A DNA stretch of 64,000 bases from Maea johnstoni (GCA_963942565.1 OZ012699.1:33456557-33520556); one strand, 5' to 3'; shown: positions 22,990 to 35,834, counted from the stretch's first letter. Numbers and translations: made by a program. Notes: generated from the sequence alone by a model not told the origin.

Positions 22990-23032
22990 CCACCACGGCA
23001 ACCGCCACTAGATGGCAGCACCTGCAAGCTAA
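22990..23032. promoter_or_regulatory. CTCF-like motif in a small repeated block
   Basis: CCACTAGATGGCAGCACCTG matches the known CTCF core pattern CCAS(Y)AG(R)(K)GGCRS. The surrounding block (AAGGTCAAGG, CCAC-GGCAACC, AGATGGCAGCACCT) recurs at 20935-20990. Binding is only inferred from the motif. Confidence 0.4.
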
Positions 23033-23822
23033 GGTGGCATTACCTTTATGCCCCTTGGCCCCGGCTTCGCCATCCGCTTCGGGAAAAAAGAAATCGGGAA
23101 CATAAGGTCAAATGAGGTCATCACCTAGGTAACACGTTAATATGGTAACAGTGCATCAGGCCAAAAAATGATTCCATTTTTTGTATATTCTCCATTGCAT
23201 TTTGCATTCTGCACAACTTTCCTTCCAAGTCTGAAAAACTTAGATCTTCTTCCTCTTTTTCCATTTACCCCAATTCTTACTTCATTTCCTTTAAGATTTT
23301 GTCTCTTGGACTTTTTGTATATTTGAGAACAACTTTTGAATTACGAATGCTTTTATGAAATATTTATAGGAAAGTTGTTGGACGTGTTCTTATCAACAAT
23401 TCCCCAACACATATTTCACCTACTATGCATTCAACTCTAGGATTTCTTCAAAAATACAAGACTGATCTTTGCAGTCATGAGCATTTATGGGTTAAAAATG
23501 TAACAAATTACAAGATATACCATATTATCAAGACAAACAAATCCAAAAAGATTGAAGACCTGATCTTTTTTCAGAATTACTGTTATAACAAACATAATTT
23601 GGCCTCTCCATCATAAACAGGGCTTAACATCAAAGCTTGAGTCATTTTCGGATAGAAATAAATTCCTTCTTAGATGAAAGAAATGTAATGTTTGGCTGTC
23701 ACACAGATTAATTAAATACCAAGGCAACTCATAAATTTTCAATTTCAGGTAAACCATTTATTAAAATTAATTTTCGTATGACTGTAGATTCTCACCTAGG
23801 GTCAAAATTGATTCTTTTTAGA

Positions 23823-24045
23823 TTAACGCATTTACACTCAGAGCGGCCTAAACAGGCCGGACAATTTTGGAAATATTTCACTTACTAAAGCATTTTCAGA
23901 AAAAAACATTTGAAGGAGAAATGTTGATCAGAAGCTAAACAACAACTCTCCTTCAAATATCTTGTGAATTTTCGCTTTATTCCCAAGTTATTTCCAAAAG
24001 TATATGAGTAGCAGACTATACTTTCCTGAGAACCGCCGAGTGTGA
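23823..24045. mobile_element. MITE family 1
   Basis: Left end TTAACGCATTTACACTCAGA. Core is TTTGAAGGAGAAATGTTG opposed to CTCTCCTTCAAATATC. The right end CCGAGTGTGAAG has lost the final TTAA. Confidence 0.75.
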
Positions 24046-24524
24046 AGAGGACACTAGATACAGAGGAGAATCAAGCAAACAGAATCTAACACAGTTATCT
24101 AACGTAGTTGAGACATCCAAGGAAATCCTGGGATTTTCCTAGGGTGATCCTAGGAATTCCTTGTTTTTTCCTGGTTCATATAGTAAGGTTTGACATTCAT
24201 TCCAAAACCGCTTATTTTTCATTGTTATGACCATGCCAACCATTTGAAGATGGAATGAATGGTCATGTGCACAACCGATGTAGGTTCCAAAACTGTGATG
24301 TTAAGCCCCTAATATGAGAGCAGTAATGGAAGCTTAGATGCCTATTTCACCCAGGGCGTTCTTGTAGAAATCTTAAACAAATCTGAATCAAATAAAATGA
24401 ATCAAAAAAATAATATTTGTAAAAGAAAAAAAAAAATAAATACTTATAATAAATGAATAAATAAAATGAAATAAATCAAGCATTGCTTTTTCCCACAAAA
24501 ATGTAATGGTATGATTGCTGTATC

Positions 24525-24640
24525 AGGGCTAAACGCTAACTCAAAATGTTACAGACCCTGTAGGACCATTAAAACCTAGGATCTACTGGTCCTGAGAAAA
24601 TTCTACTGGTCCTACAAATTAATTCTGGAATGATACTGGA
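24525..24640. repeat. Dispersed repeat shared with 36290-36420
   Basis: AACTCAAAATGTTACAG, TAGGACCATTAAAA and TACTGGTCCTA here match, in inverse orientation, GTAACATTCTGAGTTAG, AGGACCAATAAAAA and ACTGGTCCTACGAGG near 36300-36410. It is an unclassified repeat family. Confidence 0.55.
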
Positions 24641-24713
24641 CAGTAACACAACAATTCAAAAAAATGCTGTGGCGTTATCTATAAAAATGAGGCCTACACA
24701 ACAGTACAAAGCG

Positions 24714-24900
24714 TTAACCCATTCATGCCTGGAGATTTCTTCGACAAGTCATCTGGATATGACACTTTTGAAAGAATTTTGAGTAGTTGTGGGCTGGGTA
24801 ACATGATTGACTCTTTCAAATATTTTCTGGAAATATACTTAGGTAAAAATTCCTGATAAGATGACCAATATTTTTGGTGCTACAGGCATGAAAAGGTTAA
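24714..24900. mobile_element. MITE family 1
   Basis: TTAACCCATTCATGCCTGG at the left and CAGGCATGAAAAGGTTAA at the right; short internal deletions relative to other copies. Confidence 0.8.
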
Positions 24901-25019
24901 GCATAGTTCGTAGATCAGCGTGGCGCCCCCTGGATGTCAAATATTACACTTGTTCCGCACAGCATTGAACACTTAATTAAGATGCAGCCATAGTGAAAGT
25001 GAGCGCATACACAGACAAG

Positions 25020-27080
25020 GTGGTGATAGCTGGTGGTGGTCATGTCTCACAGTGGTCATGTGACATTGATCTTATAACAAACTGATCATGTGACAGGATG
25101 ATACTTCGGTCTTGTGACCATGTACACAATGCGATTGTGTGACCAAGCCACACTGTAGTCACATGACCTCATGTGATCATGTCAGCAATGAGGCCATAAT
25201 GTAGCAACATGACCATATCACGAGGTGATCATGTGACCATATCACAATTTGGTAATGTGACCATGCCACTATGTGGTTACGTAACCATCTCACAATGTGG
25301 TCCTGTGACAATGTCACTAATTGGTCATGTGACCATGTAACAATGTGGTTATGTGACCATCTCGCAATGTGGTCCTGTGACAATGACACAAAGTGATCAT
25401 GTCACCATGTTTGTTTGGTCATGTGACAATTCATGTGTGGTCATGTGACCAAGCATGAGGTCATGTGACCATGCATATGTGACCATGCAAGTGTGGTCAT
25501 GTGACCATACTTGTGTGGCCATGTGAGAAGCATGTGATCATATGACCATGTAAGAAGCATGTGCAGTGGAAGGGAGAGAACTGACCTAAGCTGCAATAGT
25601 CGGGGGTAGGCGAGCCACTCAGCACTGGAAAGAGGGGAGGAGGGAAAAAGTGCCAGCGGTATGTAGGTAGACTCACTGGCAAGTAGCTGTTGTCATGTAG
25701 ATGTCATGTGACAGTCATGTGACAGTCATGTGACAGTCATGTGACAATCATGTGATACTGCCAGCAGAATGTAGGAAGACTCACTGGCAACTAGCTGTTG
25801 TCATGTAGATGTCATGTGACAGTCATGTGACAGGCATGTGACAGACATGTGATACTGCCAGCAGAATGTAGGAAGACTCACTGGCAACTAGCTGTTGTCA
25901 TGTGGTTGATATGTGAGAATCATGTGACCACACAATCATGTGAGAATCATGTGACCACACATAGTGCTATAGTATGCTAGTAGTATGTAGGTAAATTTGA
26001 CACCTGGCTGCTGTCACATCCCAATCATGTAACAACCATGTGACAGACATGTGATAGCACCAATGTTAGATGGGTAGACTTACTGACAACTAGCTGCTGT
26101 CGGGTGTTGTCACATACTAGTCATGTGACAATCATGTGACAAACGTATCTGCACTTAGTGCCAGGAGTAGTTTAAGGCAGATTTGACAACTAGTGTTGTT
26201 ATGTGGCTGTCACATGGAAGGCATGTGACAATCATGTGACGGACATGTGACTGCTCAGTGCCAAAAGATACTTAAAATTGACACCTGTCGGCTGTCATGT
26301 GACACTTATGACAGGAATGACCAGCAGTATGTTGATAAACTAACATCTAGCTGTCAAAGCGGCATTCAAGTGACAATCATATGACAATCATGTAACAACA
26401 CATAGCGCCTGCACTTTGCTGGTAAACTTGTTCTATAGACTGCTGTCATGTGACAGTCATGTGACAGCCGTATGACAGTCATGTCAGTGACAGTCATGTG
26501 ACAGACATGTGACAGTCATGTGACAGTCATGTGACAGTCATGAGAAAGCCATTGGCTGAGGTAAAGTGCCACACACACAGGGGGTATTGATTATTAGACT
26601 ACTGCTTAGACATATTGGGAGCCAGCTGCAATCATGAGAGTCATGTGACAGTCATTTGGCAATCATGTGACAGTCATGTGACATTGGTTAAGCCAATTCA
26701 ACCGCAGAAAAAAACAAATAGAAACATGTAATTTTAATACAATACTTTCATTCCACTCTCTGGGAAAAACTCAACGGTGAACCAGAAAATCATCCAAAAA
26801 TGTGAAAAAATAAGTGACTGTCTGATCAAAATGTCAAATGTTAACCATGACAGTAACTCGGACTGCAAATTGAAAGTCATGTGACAGGATTATCATCTTC
26901 TATTCATGGTATGACAATGTGATAATTGTTAGTTGATCATGTGACATACTTAAGGTGGTCATGTGACCAGCAATGGGATGATCATGTGACAGGAAAAGGA
27001 TGATCATGTGACAGGAAAGGGATGATCATGTGACAGGAATGAGATGATCACATGACAAACATAAAGTGATCATGTGTCAA
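25020..27080. repeat. CATGTGAC-rich degenerate repeat region
   Basis: Two kilobases in which (G)TCATGTGAC or its complement GTCACATGA recurs many dozens of times, at irregular spacing of about 10-40 bp. Sub-blocks of about 110 bp are repeated (for example the segment with CTGCCAGCAGAATGTAGGAA near 25760 and 25855). CATGTG is an E-box, and TCATGTGA is the M-box form bound by MITF/TFE factors. The region may be a decayed minisatellite with a motif that happens to be an E-box. Confidence 0.85.
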
Positions 27081-29946
27081 ACATAATCATCAACTCCCTT
27101 TTTGTAAGGATTGCCGCAAGACATAAGCATCTCAATACAATCATATCGTTGTTTGCTGGGCAATGAAATCATATAATTATGTGCACTGCCTCATACAAAA
27201 GATAAGAAGATAAATATCATTTTCTAAAAAAAAATTCTCAAGAATGTATGGATAAGTATCAACAAATTCACAAGAGAATGTAAGGTGTTTTTTTGCTAAC
27301 ACCATCAAAATGCAAGCAAAAATTTAGAGAAAATACAACAACAAAAATTCATATTTTGGGTTAACACCAACTATGAAAATGAACAATTGATGTTATGGTA
27401 AAAGGTTTCATCTCAAAAGAACGCGAAACAGCAAATGAGAAACAGATTACCAGTACCAAAATAATTGGCAGTGCAAAGGGCTGCTACCTAGTCACAACAT
27501 TTGGAAGCCCCAACCCTGTGTAGCAGAAGCGCTACTCTAAATTTCAGTTACTCTGACATGATCTAAATGAACTATTTCTAAACTATGATCGTTTAAAGCT
27601 GTTGTGCTAATGTAAAATGAGGGGATCTCAAGTCACAGAGGTAATATATGGGAGAGGTCATCCCAGACAGACAACCTTTTTTTCAAGTCTGACCAATTTT
27701 TCTGTTATTTAAAAAGAAAATGTGCAAGAATGAATTTTTTTACTGATTCCAACTGTGATTCTTAGTGTTATTTTAACTTAACTGACTAGTACTAATTGTA
27801 TGTGAGTATCTACTTCTAATTTGATCATTTCAATGCTTTGAAATGACTGTGAAATGAATGTCGGTAGGGGAGAGAAATTACATATTATAATTTCTAGATC
27901 CAAGTCCAGCACTACAGATTTGAACTGTGGCCATCAGTTTGCAATACAGGGTATTTCTTGGTATCAATGACAGTCCTAATGATCAATTAGTGACTTAGCT
28001 CCAATTTAGATTACAAAATGTCACATTGAGCATAAAGTATTGGGTATTTATCTCATAGAATCTTGATCAAGTATTATCGCTGACAGCCTTAGGACAATAG
28101 AAATAGAAATTCAAAAGAAAAAGAAGTTTCCTGGGTGGATCATACTGTTCTCTTATTTGCTTTTTACCCAGATGAGGTTACTGGGTATCATGACAATTTT
28201 AGTGGGTATTATGATGATGATGCTGGTGATGATGATGATGACAACGATGATGAGGTATTTGGAGAAATGTTTGAGTAGTGAGAAACCTTTTCATGTCATT
28301 GCCACCAGGGGGCACCAGGCAAGTGTGCAAATAGGGGGTATAAAAGAACCCATCAAAATTTGAAATCTGATATCTTTGAAAATAAAGGATATCAGGTATT
28401 TCCAGTATTGGCACTTCTTCTAAAATATTTAAGGCTAAATCATGGCTATCAAGTGGTAATTGGTGGAGGAGTACCCAGTGAAACTACCGCCTAACCCTGA
28501 GTCACTGACAACTCTCTCAGATGCCCCGGAAAAAATTTCAGATATTAGGCATTAGTACTGCTAACAATTCTCTCTGTTACTTATAGTTTGTAAAGTTACC
28601 CTAAATTCTTGAGATGTGTCCAAAAAAATTAAAGAATATAAATACAATTTTTCAAGAAACAGTGATGCAAAGCCGGAGTGGAGAAAGAAGAATAGTTTTC
28701 CATCATTGTCTTTTCCGAGATAAACAATATTTTTTATCCAATATATATTTGCATATATGCCTGACACCTATGGTGCACTGAAATGAAAGGTCAAAGGTTA
28801 CCTGGTGCATTGGGTGCATCTGGTGCAGCTGTGAGATAGAACAGACAGACACGGTGCAATTGACATGGAAAGCATGTTATCTGACCTCTCAAGGTCAACA
28901 GAAGGGTCAAGGTCAATCATAGAGGTCAAGGTCAAAACAGGGTCAATTCAATAATGGGGTCAATGGCAAATATTGTCCTCATTTTCAAAGAATCTCCAAG
29001 AATTTAGTTGAGACATGTTGTATGTATAACAACAGCAAATAAGTTGACCTCCTTAGATCAACAACTAAGAGGTCAAGGTCATTGCAAATAGGGGTCAAGG
29101 TAAATGTGTCTCCAAACCTTTGAAAACACCCATTAGGATATATAAGTAACTTGGTTAGATCTTTATGAATAACTCAATTCTTACCAAATAATTTAAGGCT
29201 TCATTTATTATGAGTGTTAGCAGAGCTCATATTTTCTATGGAAGTAAGAAGCAAGATATCACCCTATGAAATTAACTACATATCTCCCTAAAAACAAACC
29301 ATAACCTTGAAAAAGAGATTTGTAGAACCTCATTTTCTCCAACCATGAAACTATGCGTCAATGTAAAGCCATGTTTATGCTTCATATACAGGTGATGAAC
29401 CTAACGTAAATTCTCAGTAATTTGGGGACACTTCTTGATAACAATTTTTATGGTTTTCCGGTGGCCTATGTTTTCTGAAAGTACCTTGATGTTGGATCAG
29501 CAAGATTTACGGCTAGGTCCAAAATTTTACGAAACGGCAACTGGCGATAGATTGATTGATTTCCAATTGATTATTTAGCAAAATAGTTAGGTCTGAATTT
29601 CCAAGAATTTGCGTTAGTTTTTTGTTGAGTAAGTGATGCACTCAATATAAATACACAATACCTGATGCATCTCTAAATATTTTCCTAGAAAATCGCAAAT
29701 ACAGTCAGGTCACTCTTCTAAGGGCTCGAAATTAAGATTTATCCAGAAAGCCCAATTCCATCTTCTTAAGCTACCTAGAGGTGTTGTGTATAGAAAACAG
29801 TACATCTTTGGGCTCCCTACAGAAATTTAAGGGAAGCCCCAGGAGAATTCAAGGGAGCCCCCAAGCTCCCCCTAATTTCGAGCCCTGTATTCAAAGTTTT
29901 TTGTCTGAAGCGCCCTCTTTAATGAGTAAGGAGAATCAATACTTAC

Positions 29947-30078
29947 AAGGTCTCTGAGGTTCCTCTGGGATGTTGCTTTCTTTCTTCGTTTTCTTGTGTC
30001 GTCGACGTTTCTTCGAGGGTTTGTCCGGTTTCGGCAGATGAAGGCCGATATACATGGCGTTCATGGCCCGATGGTGAC
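29947..30078 (-). CDS. SLC4A7/8/10: SLC4 exon: basic N-terminal segment (HHRAMNAMYIGLHLPK)
   Basis: A 132-bp exon, phase 1 to 1. Acceptor is TTTTGAAG|GTCACC and donor is GACCTT|GTAAGT. It encodes HHRAMNAMYIGLHLPKPD, a Lys/Arg-rich run (KKRRRHKKTKK) and NIPEEPQRP. Relatives have GHR-(x)-YVG followed by a His/Arg-rich run at this place. The junction gives RPSTPPSQRV. Two ATG codons lie in it, so an alternative start here is conceivable. Confidence 0.88.
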
Positions 30079-30221
30079 CTTCAAAAGCAAAAGGTCAAAG
30101 TTCACAAATCACTGCAGGATGTAATTTTACTGATTCTCGTCCCCGTAGCCCAGCTGGTGGACAACAAGAATACTGCGAGACTACAGTCCATCCCAGACAG
30201 CCTTTTCACGTTTTCGTGATT

Positions 30222-30321
30222 TTAACCCTTATACTGCTAGTGGCTAATTTGGCCAACACAAAATGATGCAAAAATCTGAAAAATGACCGAAACCCTGGCA
30301 TGTGGTATCATATTGAAGAGC
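30222..30321. mobile_element. MITE family 2 (TTAACCCTTATGCTG), cut by assembly gap
   Basis: Starts TTAACCCTTATACTGCTAGT and holds ACACAAAATGATGCAAAAAT and GACCGAAACCCTGGCAT, the first half of the family seen at 48418-48631. The rest is lost in the gap. Confidence 0.75.
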
Positions 30322-30521
30322 NNNNNNNNNNNNNNNNNNNNNNNNNNNNNNNNNNNNNNNNNNNNNNNNNNNNNNNNNNNNNNNNNNNNNNNNNNNNNNN
30401 NNNNNNNNNNNNNNNNNNNNNNNNNNNNNNNNNNNNNNNNNNNNNNNNNNNNNNNNNNNNNNNNNNNNNNNNNNNNNNNNNNNNNNNNNNNNNNNNNNNN
30501 NNNNNNNNNNNNNNNNNNNNN
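30322..30521. other. Assembly gap (200 N)
   Basis: Exactly 200 N, probably a placeholder length. The flanks are a MITE and unique-looking sequence. Confidence 0.99.
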
Positions 30522-30712
30522 TGCCAAATCTCTAAGTACAAATACTTCCGCAGTGTACACACATCTTGCTCAGAAACGAAAGCAAGCAAATGGCAATTAT
30601 TTCCAATAAAAAGCATGCATGCCATATGGGACTTTAGGGGTTCTTTAAACATTCAAGATCTTTTTATTTTTTGGAAAATAATAATGATAGTCAATGGTCT
30701 GAAAATCGAAGC

Positions 30713-30745
<33 letters not shown>

Positions 30746-30837
30746 AGGAAAAGGGTAATTTTTCTGGGAGAGCACTAGGTATTGTCTGAGAGGAAGAAAA
30801 GAATAGATGTGTAGGGAGAGACCAATACTATAGACGC

Positions 30838-31087
30838 TATATATATATATAGTGAAGGGCTGGACGCGACAGTGGTTTCTGATCTGTCACCATCGTGAGG
30901 TCACGAGGGAACAAGCACCAATCATGGCTCTCGTACTATTCACATTACCGAGAAATATGTGCGCCAGCATGCGCAGAGCACGACTTTCGGGCTACTGGTT
31001 GAGGCTAGCCTGTTCAGGTTGACCGGCTGGTTTCATATCCACTTGTTTTTTTTATTTATCTAAAGTATTGTGCTAATGAAAGCCAAG
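30838..31087 (+). promoter_or_regulatory. Possible TATA promoter and first exon on plus strand (tentative)
   Basis: A GC-richer island inside the SLC4 intron. CTATATATATATATAG stands just upstream, followed by an island holding GCGCATGC-like NRF1-type sequence, and then ATGAAAGCCAAG|GTAAGTGC, a consensus 5' splice site after a short ATG reading MKAK. This could start a plus-strand gene. TA runs are common here, so the TATA call is weak, and no partner exon is proven. Confidence 0.25.
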
Positions 31088-33554
31088 GTAAGTGCTACAG
31101 ATTAGGTACACATTGTGAACATAATCCACCCCTTGTCCAGTAATGAGTAAATAGCAGTAGTCTAAGGGGAGAGGATCCGATTAGGCTGATTGGAGGTTAA
31201 TTGGAGTCCTGTATGGAATTGCACTAAAGTGTAAATTAGAGCCATGTCAAGGATTGGAGAGTGACTTCGTGATGGATGAATGCGTACTATTCTTTAAAAC
31301 CTGCTACCAGTGACTTAGTACGTTATTTACGTGCGTCAAAGAGTTTAACATCCACACACAGGTTAACGTGCTGGGAAATATTTTAATAAACATACTACAT
31401 CACCGTACAACATCTTCTCTAGTCAAATATGTACTACATGTATGTACATGGACCACTAGTCTAAAATAATCATTGTCCAATAAATGCCATTTTCTAGTAA
31501 ATTTCTTTGCATTCTTTCATTTTACCAATTTTCGGTGTACCAGATACCAGATAAGTTAGGGATCCGCAATGAGCAACGTGCCGGCAAATCCATTCCCTTG
31601 TGAGAATCTTCTCAATAGTGCAGTCGCGCTGTAGCTGCCTATCGCTTGCGTCAAGCGCAATGCTCCCTGGGTACAGTGCTCGCTGCTGCGACATGTGAAC
31701 GAGTCTTGGAGAAAAAACACTCCAATAAAAATTTCATCAGTTTGAAAATCAACGCAATATTATTTTTCTGCCGCATTGGATTTATTACAAGCTCCATCAA
31801 GGTAAGGCGATGGTTGTCTTCTTACCTCATCTGTGATTCGTAGTGACGAGAAATCGGTACAATAACAACGAAATCTTTACAAAAGATTTTGGTGAATTGA
31901 AGTGAATGGCAGCACCACCTTCAATCATATAGTTCATTCATTCATACTCGTTTTGAGTAAGTGAAGTTCGTAGTAAAAAATCTCATCCGCATAGAAACAA
32001 CGTAACTTGACCTGTGATCTATATTCGAACTAACTGCGAACTCCAGTGTGATCTCAATTCACGAAATTAGTAAATATGCCTAATATTTTGGGAGTGATTA
32101 TTATCTCCCTCCCATTCAAGGCCATTGTTTGATTGTTTCAAAACTGAAAAATCAGCTGTTCCATCATAAGTGAGAGCAGAGAGTATGGACTGTACCACCC
32201 CTGATCAGAGAGTAATTTGACGTACTGATTTAGGTGTATGGCCTCAGCCGTGCAGCTTGTTTGAAATGAACACAAAAATGTGTATGTTCCAGCGTATCCA
32301 TATAGGGATGAAGAGCCTCTATCAGTCTATGAGTGCACATGTCTGACCATGTGGTACAACTGCCAAGGGCAATCAGGGTCTCCAGTCTGTGCCCATCGTT
32401 CACCCTCACCCTGGCCACCGAACCCTTAACCTGTTCATGCCTGTATCATCTAAAAAGGCCTTCAGGACTATTTGTATTAAAAAAAAATTGTTCAGTAAAA
32501 AAGAAAAATATAAATTCTATATTAAAAAAATCCAATTTTGGGGTTAATAACCAAATATTTTCTGAACAAACAATAAGGACATAGCTGCAGTGTAAATTGG
32601 CCTTTTTGACATATAAGATTATTAATATAGTTGGTATGAGGATTTGAAGTAGATTAGTGGCCAACTCTGCACATGAAGATATTTGGAATTGCTGTTTTGG
32701 ACAAGCATTTTTGAAATCCTGGCTATTAAAGACCCTGCTCCCTAATATATACAGCTATCTATACTTGATCCATAGAGAGGAAGTAATTTCCTGACATTTT
32801 TCTCAACCCTTAAATTTAGTATTGTGTGATATTTTACCTTACTGTTAAGCATGTTTGGGGATGGCATTTTTATTCCAGATAATTCAAAGAAATAATATTC
32901 TGCAGCATAACAATTGGCTCTGATTATATGCCCTTCACCATAAATTTTGTGTGGTGCCACCGTGCCAGGGACTTCCCTAACTCTTTAGGATCAATACCGA
33001 TATGTTTGAATGCCAAAAGATTGCAAATCTTGTAGTTATACACTTATTATATGCTTGAAAGATGTGTGGATGTAAGACTTTTTTATTTGTACTTTATAAT
33101 TATCAATCAATATCAATGTTAATTAGAATCAATATTTCCATGACGGCCAATCGGAAATGCTTCCCGGCCTGCATGTATTATTTACCACTTATACTATAGA
33201 CTTGACCACAAATTTAGATTTTTAGTATTTAGTATGTTTCATTTTCACTGAAATTTGTATTGCGAGATAGTGAATGTGAAATATATCAGGAATATTCCTT
33301 GCCAGAGTTGAAATTGAAAATGAAACAAGCAATTTAACCCTTTCCTATCTTCATGGTGTAGTGTAAGAGCTGTTCTAGAATTCTACTAGGAGTTCTAATT
33401 TGGCTGTGGCAATCTTGAAGTTTTTAGTGCAATATGTTTAAGGGAACCTGTACATAGGATACGTGGAAAGCAATATTAGGACAATTTTTATATACTGTAA
33501 GATTATGAATTTGCTACCTTTGAATTATTTGTTTCAATTTCGAATATTTTTCTT

Positions 33555-33835
33555 CTATGTATTATTATTATTATTGTTAGTATTATTATTAATATCATTA
33601 TTATTATTATTATTATTATTGTTGATATCATTTTTGTTGATATCATTTTTGTGAATGTTATTATTATTAATATTATTATTATTATTATTATTTATCATTA
33701 TTGTTATTGTTAATATTATTATGTTAATATTAATAATAATAATTATTGGTATTATTATTATCATAATTATTATCATCATTATTATCATAATTGTTATCAT
33801 TACTGTTAATTTATCATTATCATCATCATATAAAC
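33555..33835. repeat. (ATT)n imperfect trinucleotide tract
   Basis: Long run of ATT and variants. The open frames of Leu, Ile or Asn are artefacts. Confidence 0.95.
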
Positions 33836-34035
33836 TCCCGCAATAACAGTGTAACAATATTAAACATGACTTTACACACGTGTACAAATGAACCCATGCC
33901 TAGTGCCGACTCTTACTAACTGCACCCCAATGCCGGGGTTATGTCAAGAGAGGATGGAGCACCCTGCCCATCCCACCCCTCACTTCCTGGAAGGTCTGTC
34001 TGACCCGGCACGCACGCAGCTCTGCTGGTGACTGC

Positions 34036-34058
34036 TGCTGCTGCTGCTGCTGCTGCTG
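34036..34058. repeat. (CTG)n run, about 8 units
   Basis: A short CTG/CAG triplet run in a locally GC-richer stretch. No open frame of note. Confidence 0.9.
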
Positions 34059-34112
34059 GATGGTGACTCAGTTAATTAACCGCAAGCCTCATAACCCCTC
34101 ACGCAATGACGC

Positions 34113-34215
34113 AATCTAGACTAGCTCTTACTTATGCAACCAACGTAGACTAGCTCTTACTTCGGCCATGTAGACTAGCTCTTACTTACGCAACCAACGT
34201 AGACTAGCTCTTAGC
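34113..34215. repeat. 29-bp tandem repeat, four units
   Basis: TAGACTAGCTCTTACTTA followed by CGCAACCAACG, repeated four times with small changes. Confidence 0.85.
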
Positions 34216-34474
34216 ATGGTCTTAGCCAGGATTCCAAAATTGCAGTTCAAAAACTTCTGCCTGTCCAGATTTAGCTAAGTGTCAGCTTCCTCAATTGACC
34301 TCAAATCCTTATTACCAACTACATTTGATAGCCTTTTGTGTCAAAAAGGCAATTTGCACTTCAGCTATGTCTTAGAAGATGGTTCGTAATGAAAAGATAT
34401 GATTATTAGTGCAAAGAAGGAAAATATTGGATATTCTTTGCAAAAAAAAGATTCCTGTTTAAAAAGGAGTTTCC

Positions 34475-34920
34475 CCTCCGTGACTGGTGATAGGTGGCAC
34501 TAAGAGTGACCACACTGGTCAATCCATTTCTTAGTCTATGATTTCATTAAATAATGCTTTTCTCTGAACATTACGGTGCGTGGCTATCTTTTGCTTTTAA
34601 ATGTCTAGGTGTTACTTCCTGTGATCGGTGATAGTATTGTCACGGGTCAGTACTAGTTCATAGTTTAATATGCTTTAATTGAATAATGCTTATCCAAAAT
34701 GTTCTGGTGTCTTTCTTTGGCTTGATTTCTTGGTGTTAGTTCCTTTGACTGGTGATAGATGGCGCCAAGAGTGGTCACACAGCCTCACACTGGTCAGTCA
34801 GAGCTCAGTCTACAATTTCATAAAATACTCATTTTTTCTGTCCTGGTGGAGCCCTATCGTTTCCTGTAGTTTCTGTGACTGGAGATAAGTGCCGCCAGGC
34901 ATGGTCACATCGGTCAGCCA
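34475..34920. repeat. Tandem repeat of about 130-140 bp, four units
   Basis: Anchor GACTGGTGATAGRTGGC and relatives occur at about 34481, 34622, 34748 and 34878. Each is followed by a GGTCA(G/C)T and TCATTAAATAATGCTTT-like section. Confidence 0.75.
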
Positions 34921-35788
34921 GAATCCAGAAACTGGGAAGCTCTCACTATGGGCCACCTGGTGAGCAATTTAAGAACTAAATCAGTGTAGACACATCTTTG
35001 AGTTGGTATGATTCTCATGTACAATCTACACAGTAGCACTATGGTGGGGTTGGTTCTGAACTGCATTTCTCCTTTCAATATTTAAAAAAAATGTTTCTAG
35101 TCATTAAAGGTGCACTAAATTTAAAGGGGACTTTTGGGCATCAATGGGTTAACCTATTCATATGTAGACCTCGGATCATATGTCCATCACATGGGTATGG
35201 CCATTTGTGTGACAGGAAAGAAATATTCATGATGAGCGGCAATATTGTATCAATTTGCATATATATGATTATTAGATTAAAAGTCAGAATGTGAAAATAT
35301 CTAAACTTAGCCCATTTATGCTCCAAGTTTATTTCAATAAGTTTCGACTGAATTTATGAAGCATCTGAAAATAACTCAGTTAGTAAGCCCTAAAAAAATA
35401 TGTTCACTAAATATCAGCACATATCACCAGTTTGAACAGTGGATTTAAATAGATTTAGATACCCCACTACTTTCGATGCTCCTATTTTGCTTTAAAACAT
35501 TAACATTTAATTCAGCATGGACGAGAGAAAAAGAATATAATAGACGTTGCTGAAAGGGATCAACATTTCTTTAAATTTATTTCATGAAATAGGATAAAAG
35601 ATATGAAAAATTAATGAGGATATTTTTCATTGCTCCAGATATGACCCTTGGTTAACTATGGAGATGTCTTTTGGCGAATGTGTAAGAAATATAAAAGACA
35701 CACAATACAAAGGGTTAAATCATGAATTTTACAGCTTTCCTAGTATTGTCTGTGCAGACAGTGTTGTCTGAGTAATCGAGGGACTTAC

Positions 35789-35834
35789 CCCTTGACCTGC
35801 ACTTGATGACCTGGGGTATGAACTTGAGTCTAGT
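35789..35834 (-). CDS. Candidate upstream SLC4 micro-exon (tentative)
   Basis: A 46-bp segment with acceptor CCTTCTTTCTAG and donor AAGGG|GTAAGT, phase 0 to 1, encoding TRLKFIPQVIKCRSR before the junction Gly. The phase matches the following exon. The peptide is not recognisable from relatives, which vary at the N-terminus, and it could also be an untranslated or alternative first-part exon. Confidence 0.5.

Larger units (their letters stand above)
30079..35788 (-). other. SLC4 intron of 5.7 kb (if exon 35789-35834 is real)
   Basis: Holds a MITE and gap at 30222-30521, poly-C at 30715, and the candidate plus-strand exon near 30840-31087. It also contains an ATT tract at 33555, a CTG run at 34036, short tandem repeats at 34113 and 34480, and a family-3 MITE fragment at 34213. 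A GC-richer patch at 31560-31810 with CATCAAG|GTAAGG is noted but no product can be named. Confidence 0.6.
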
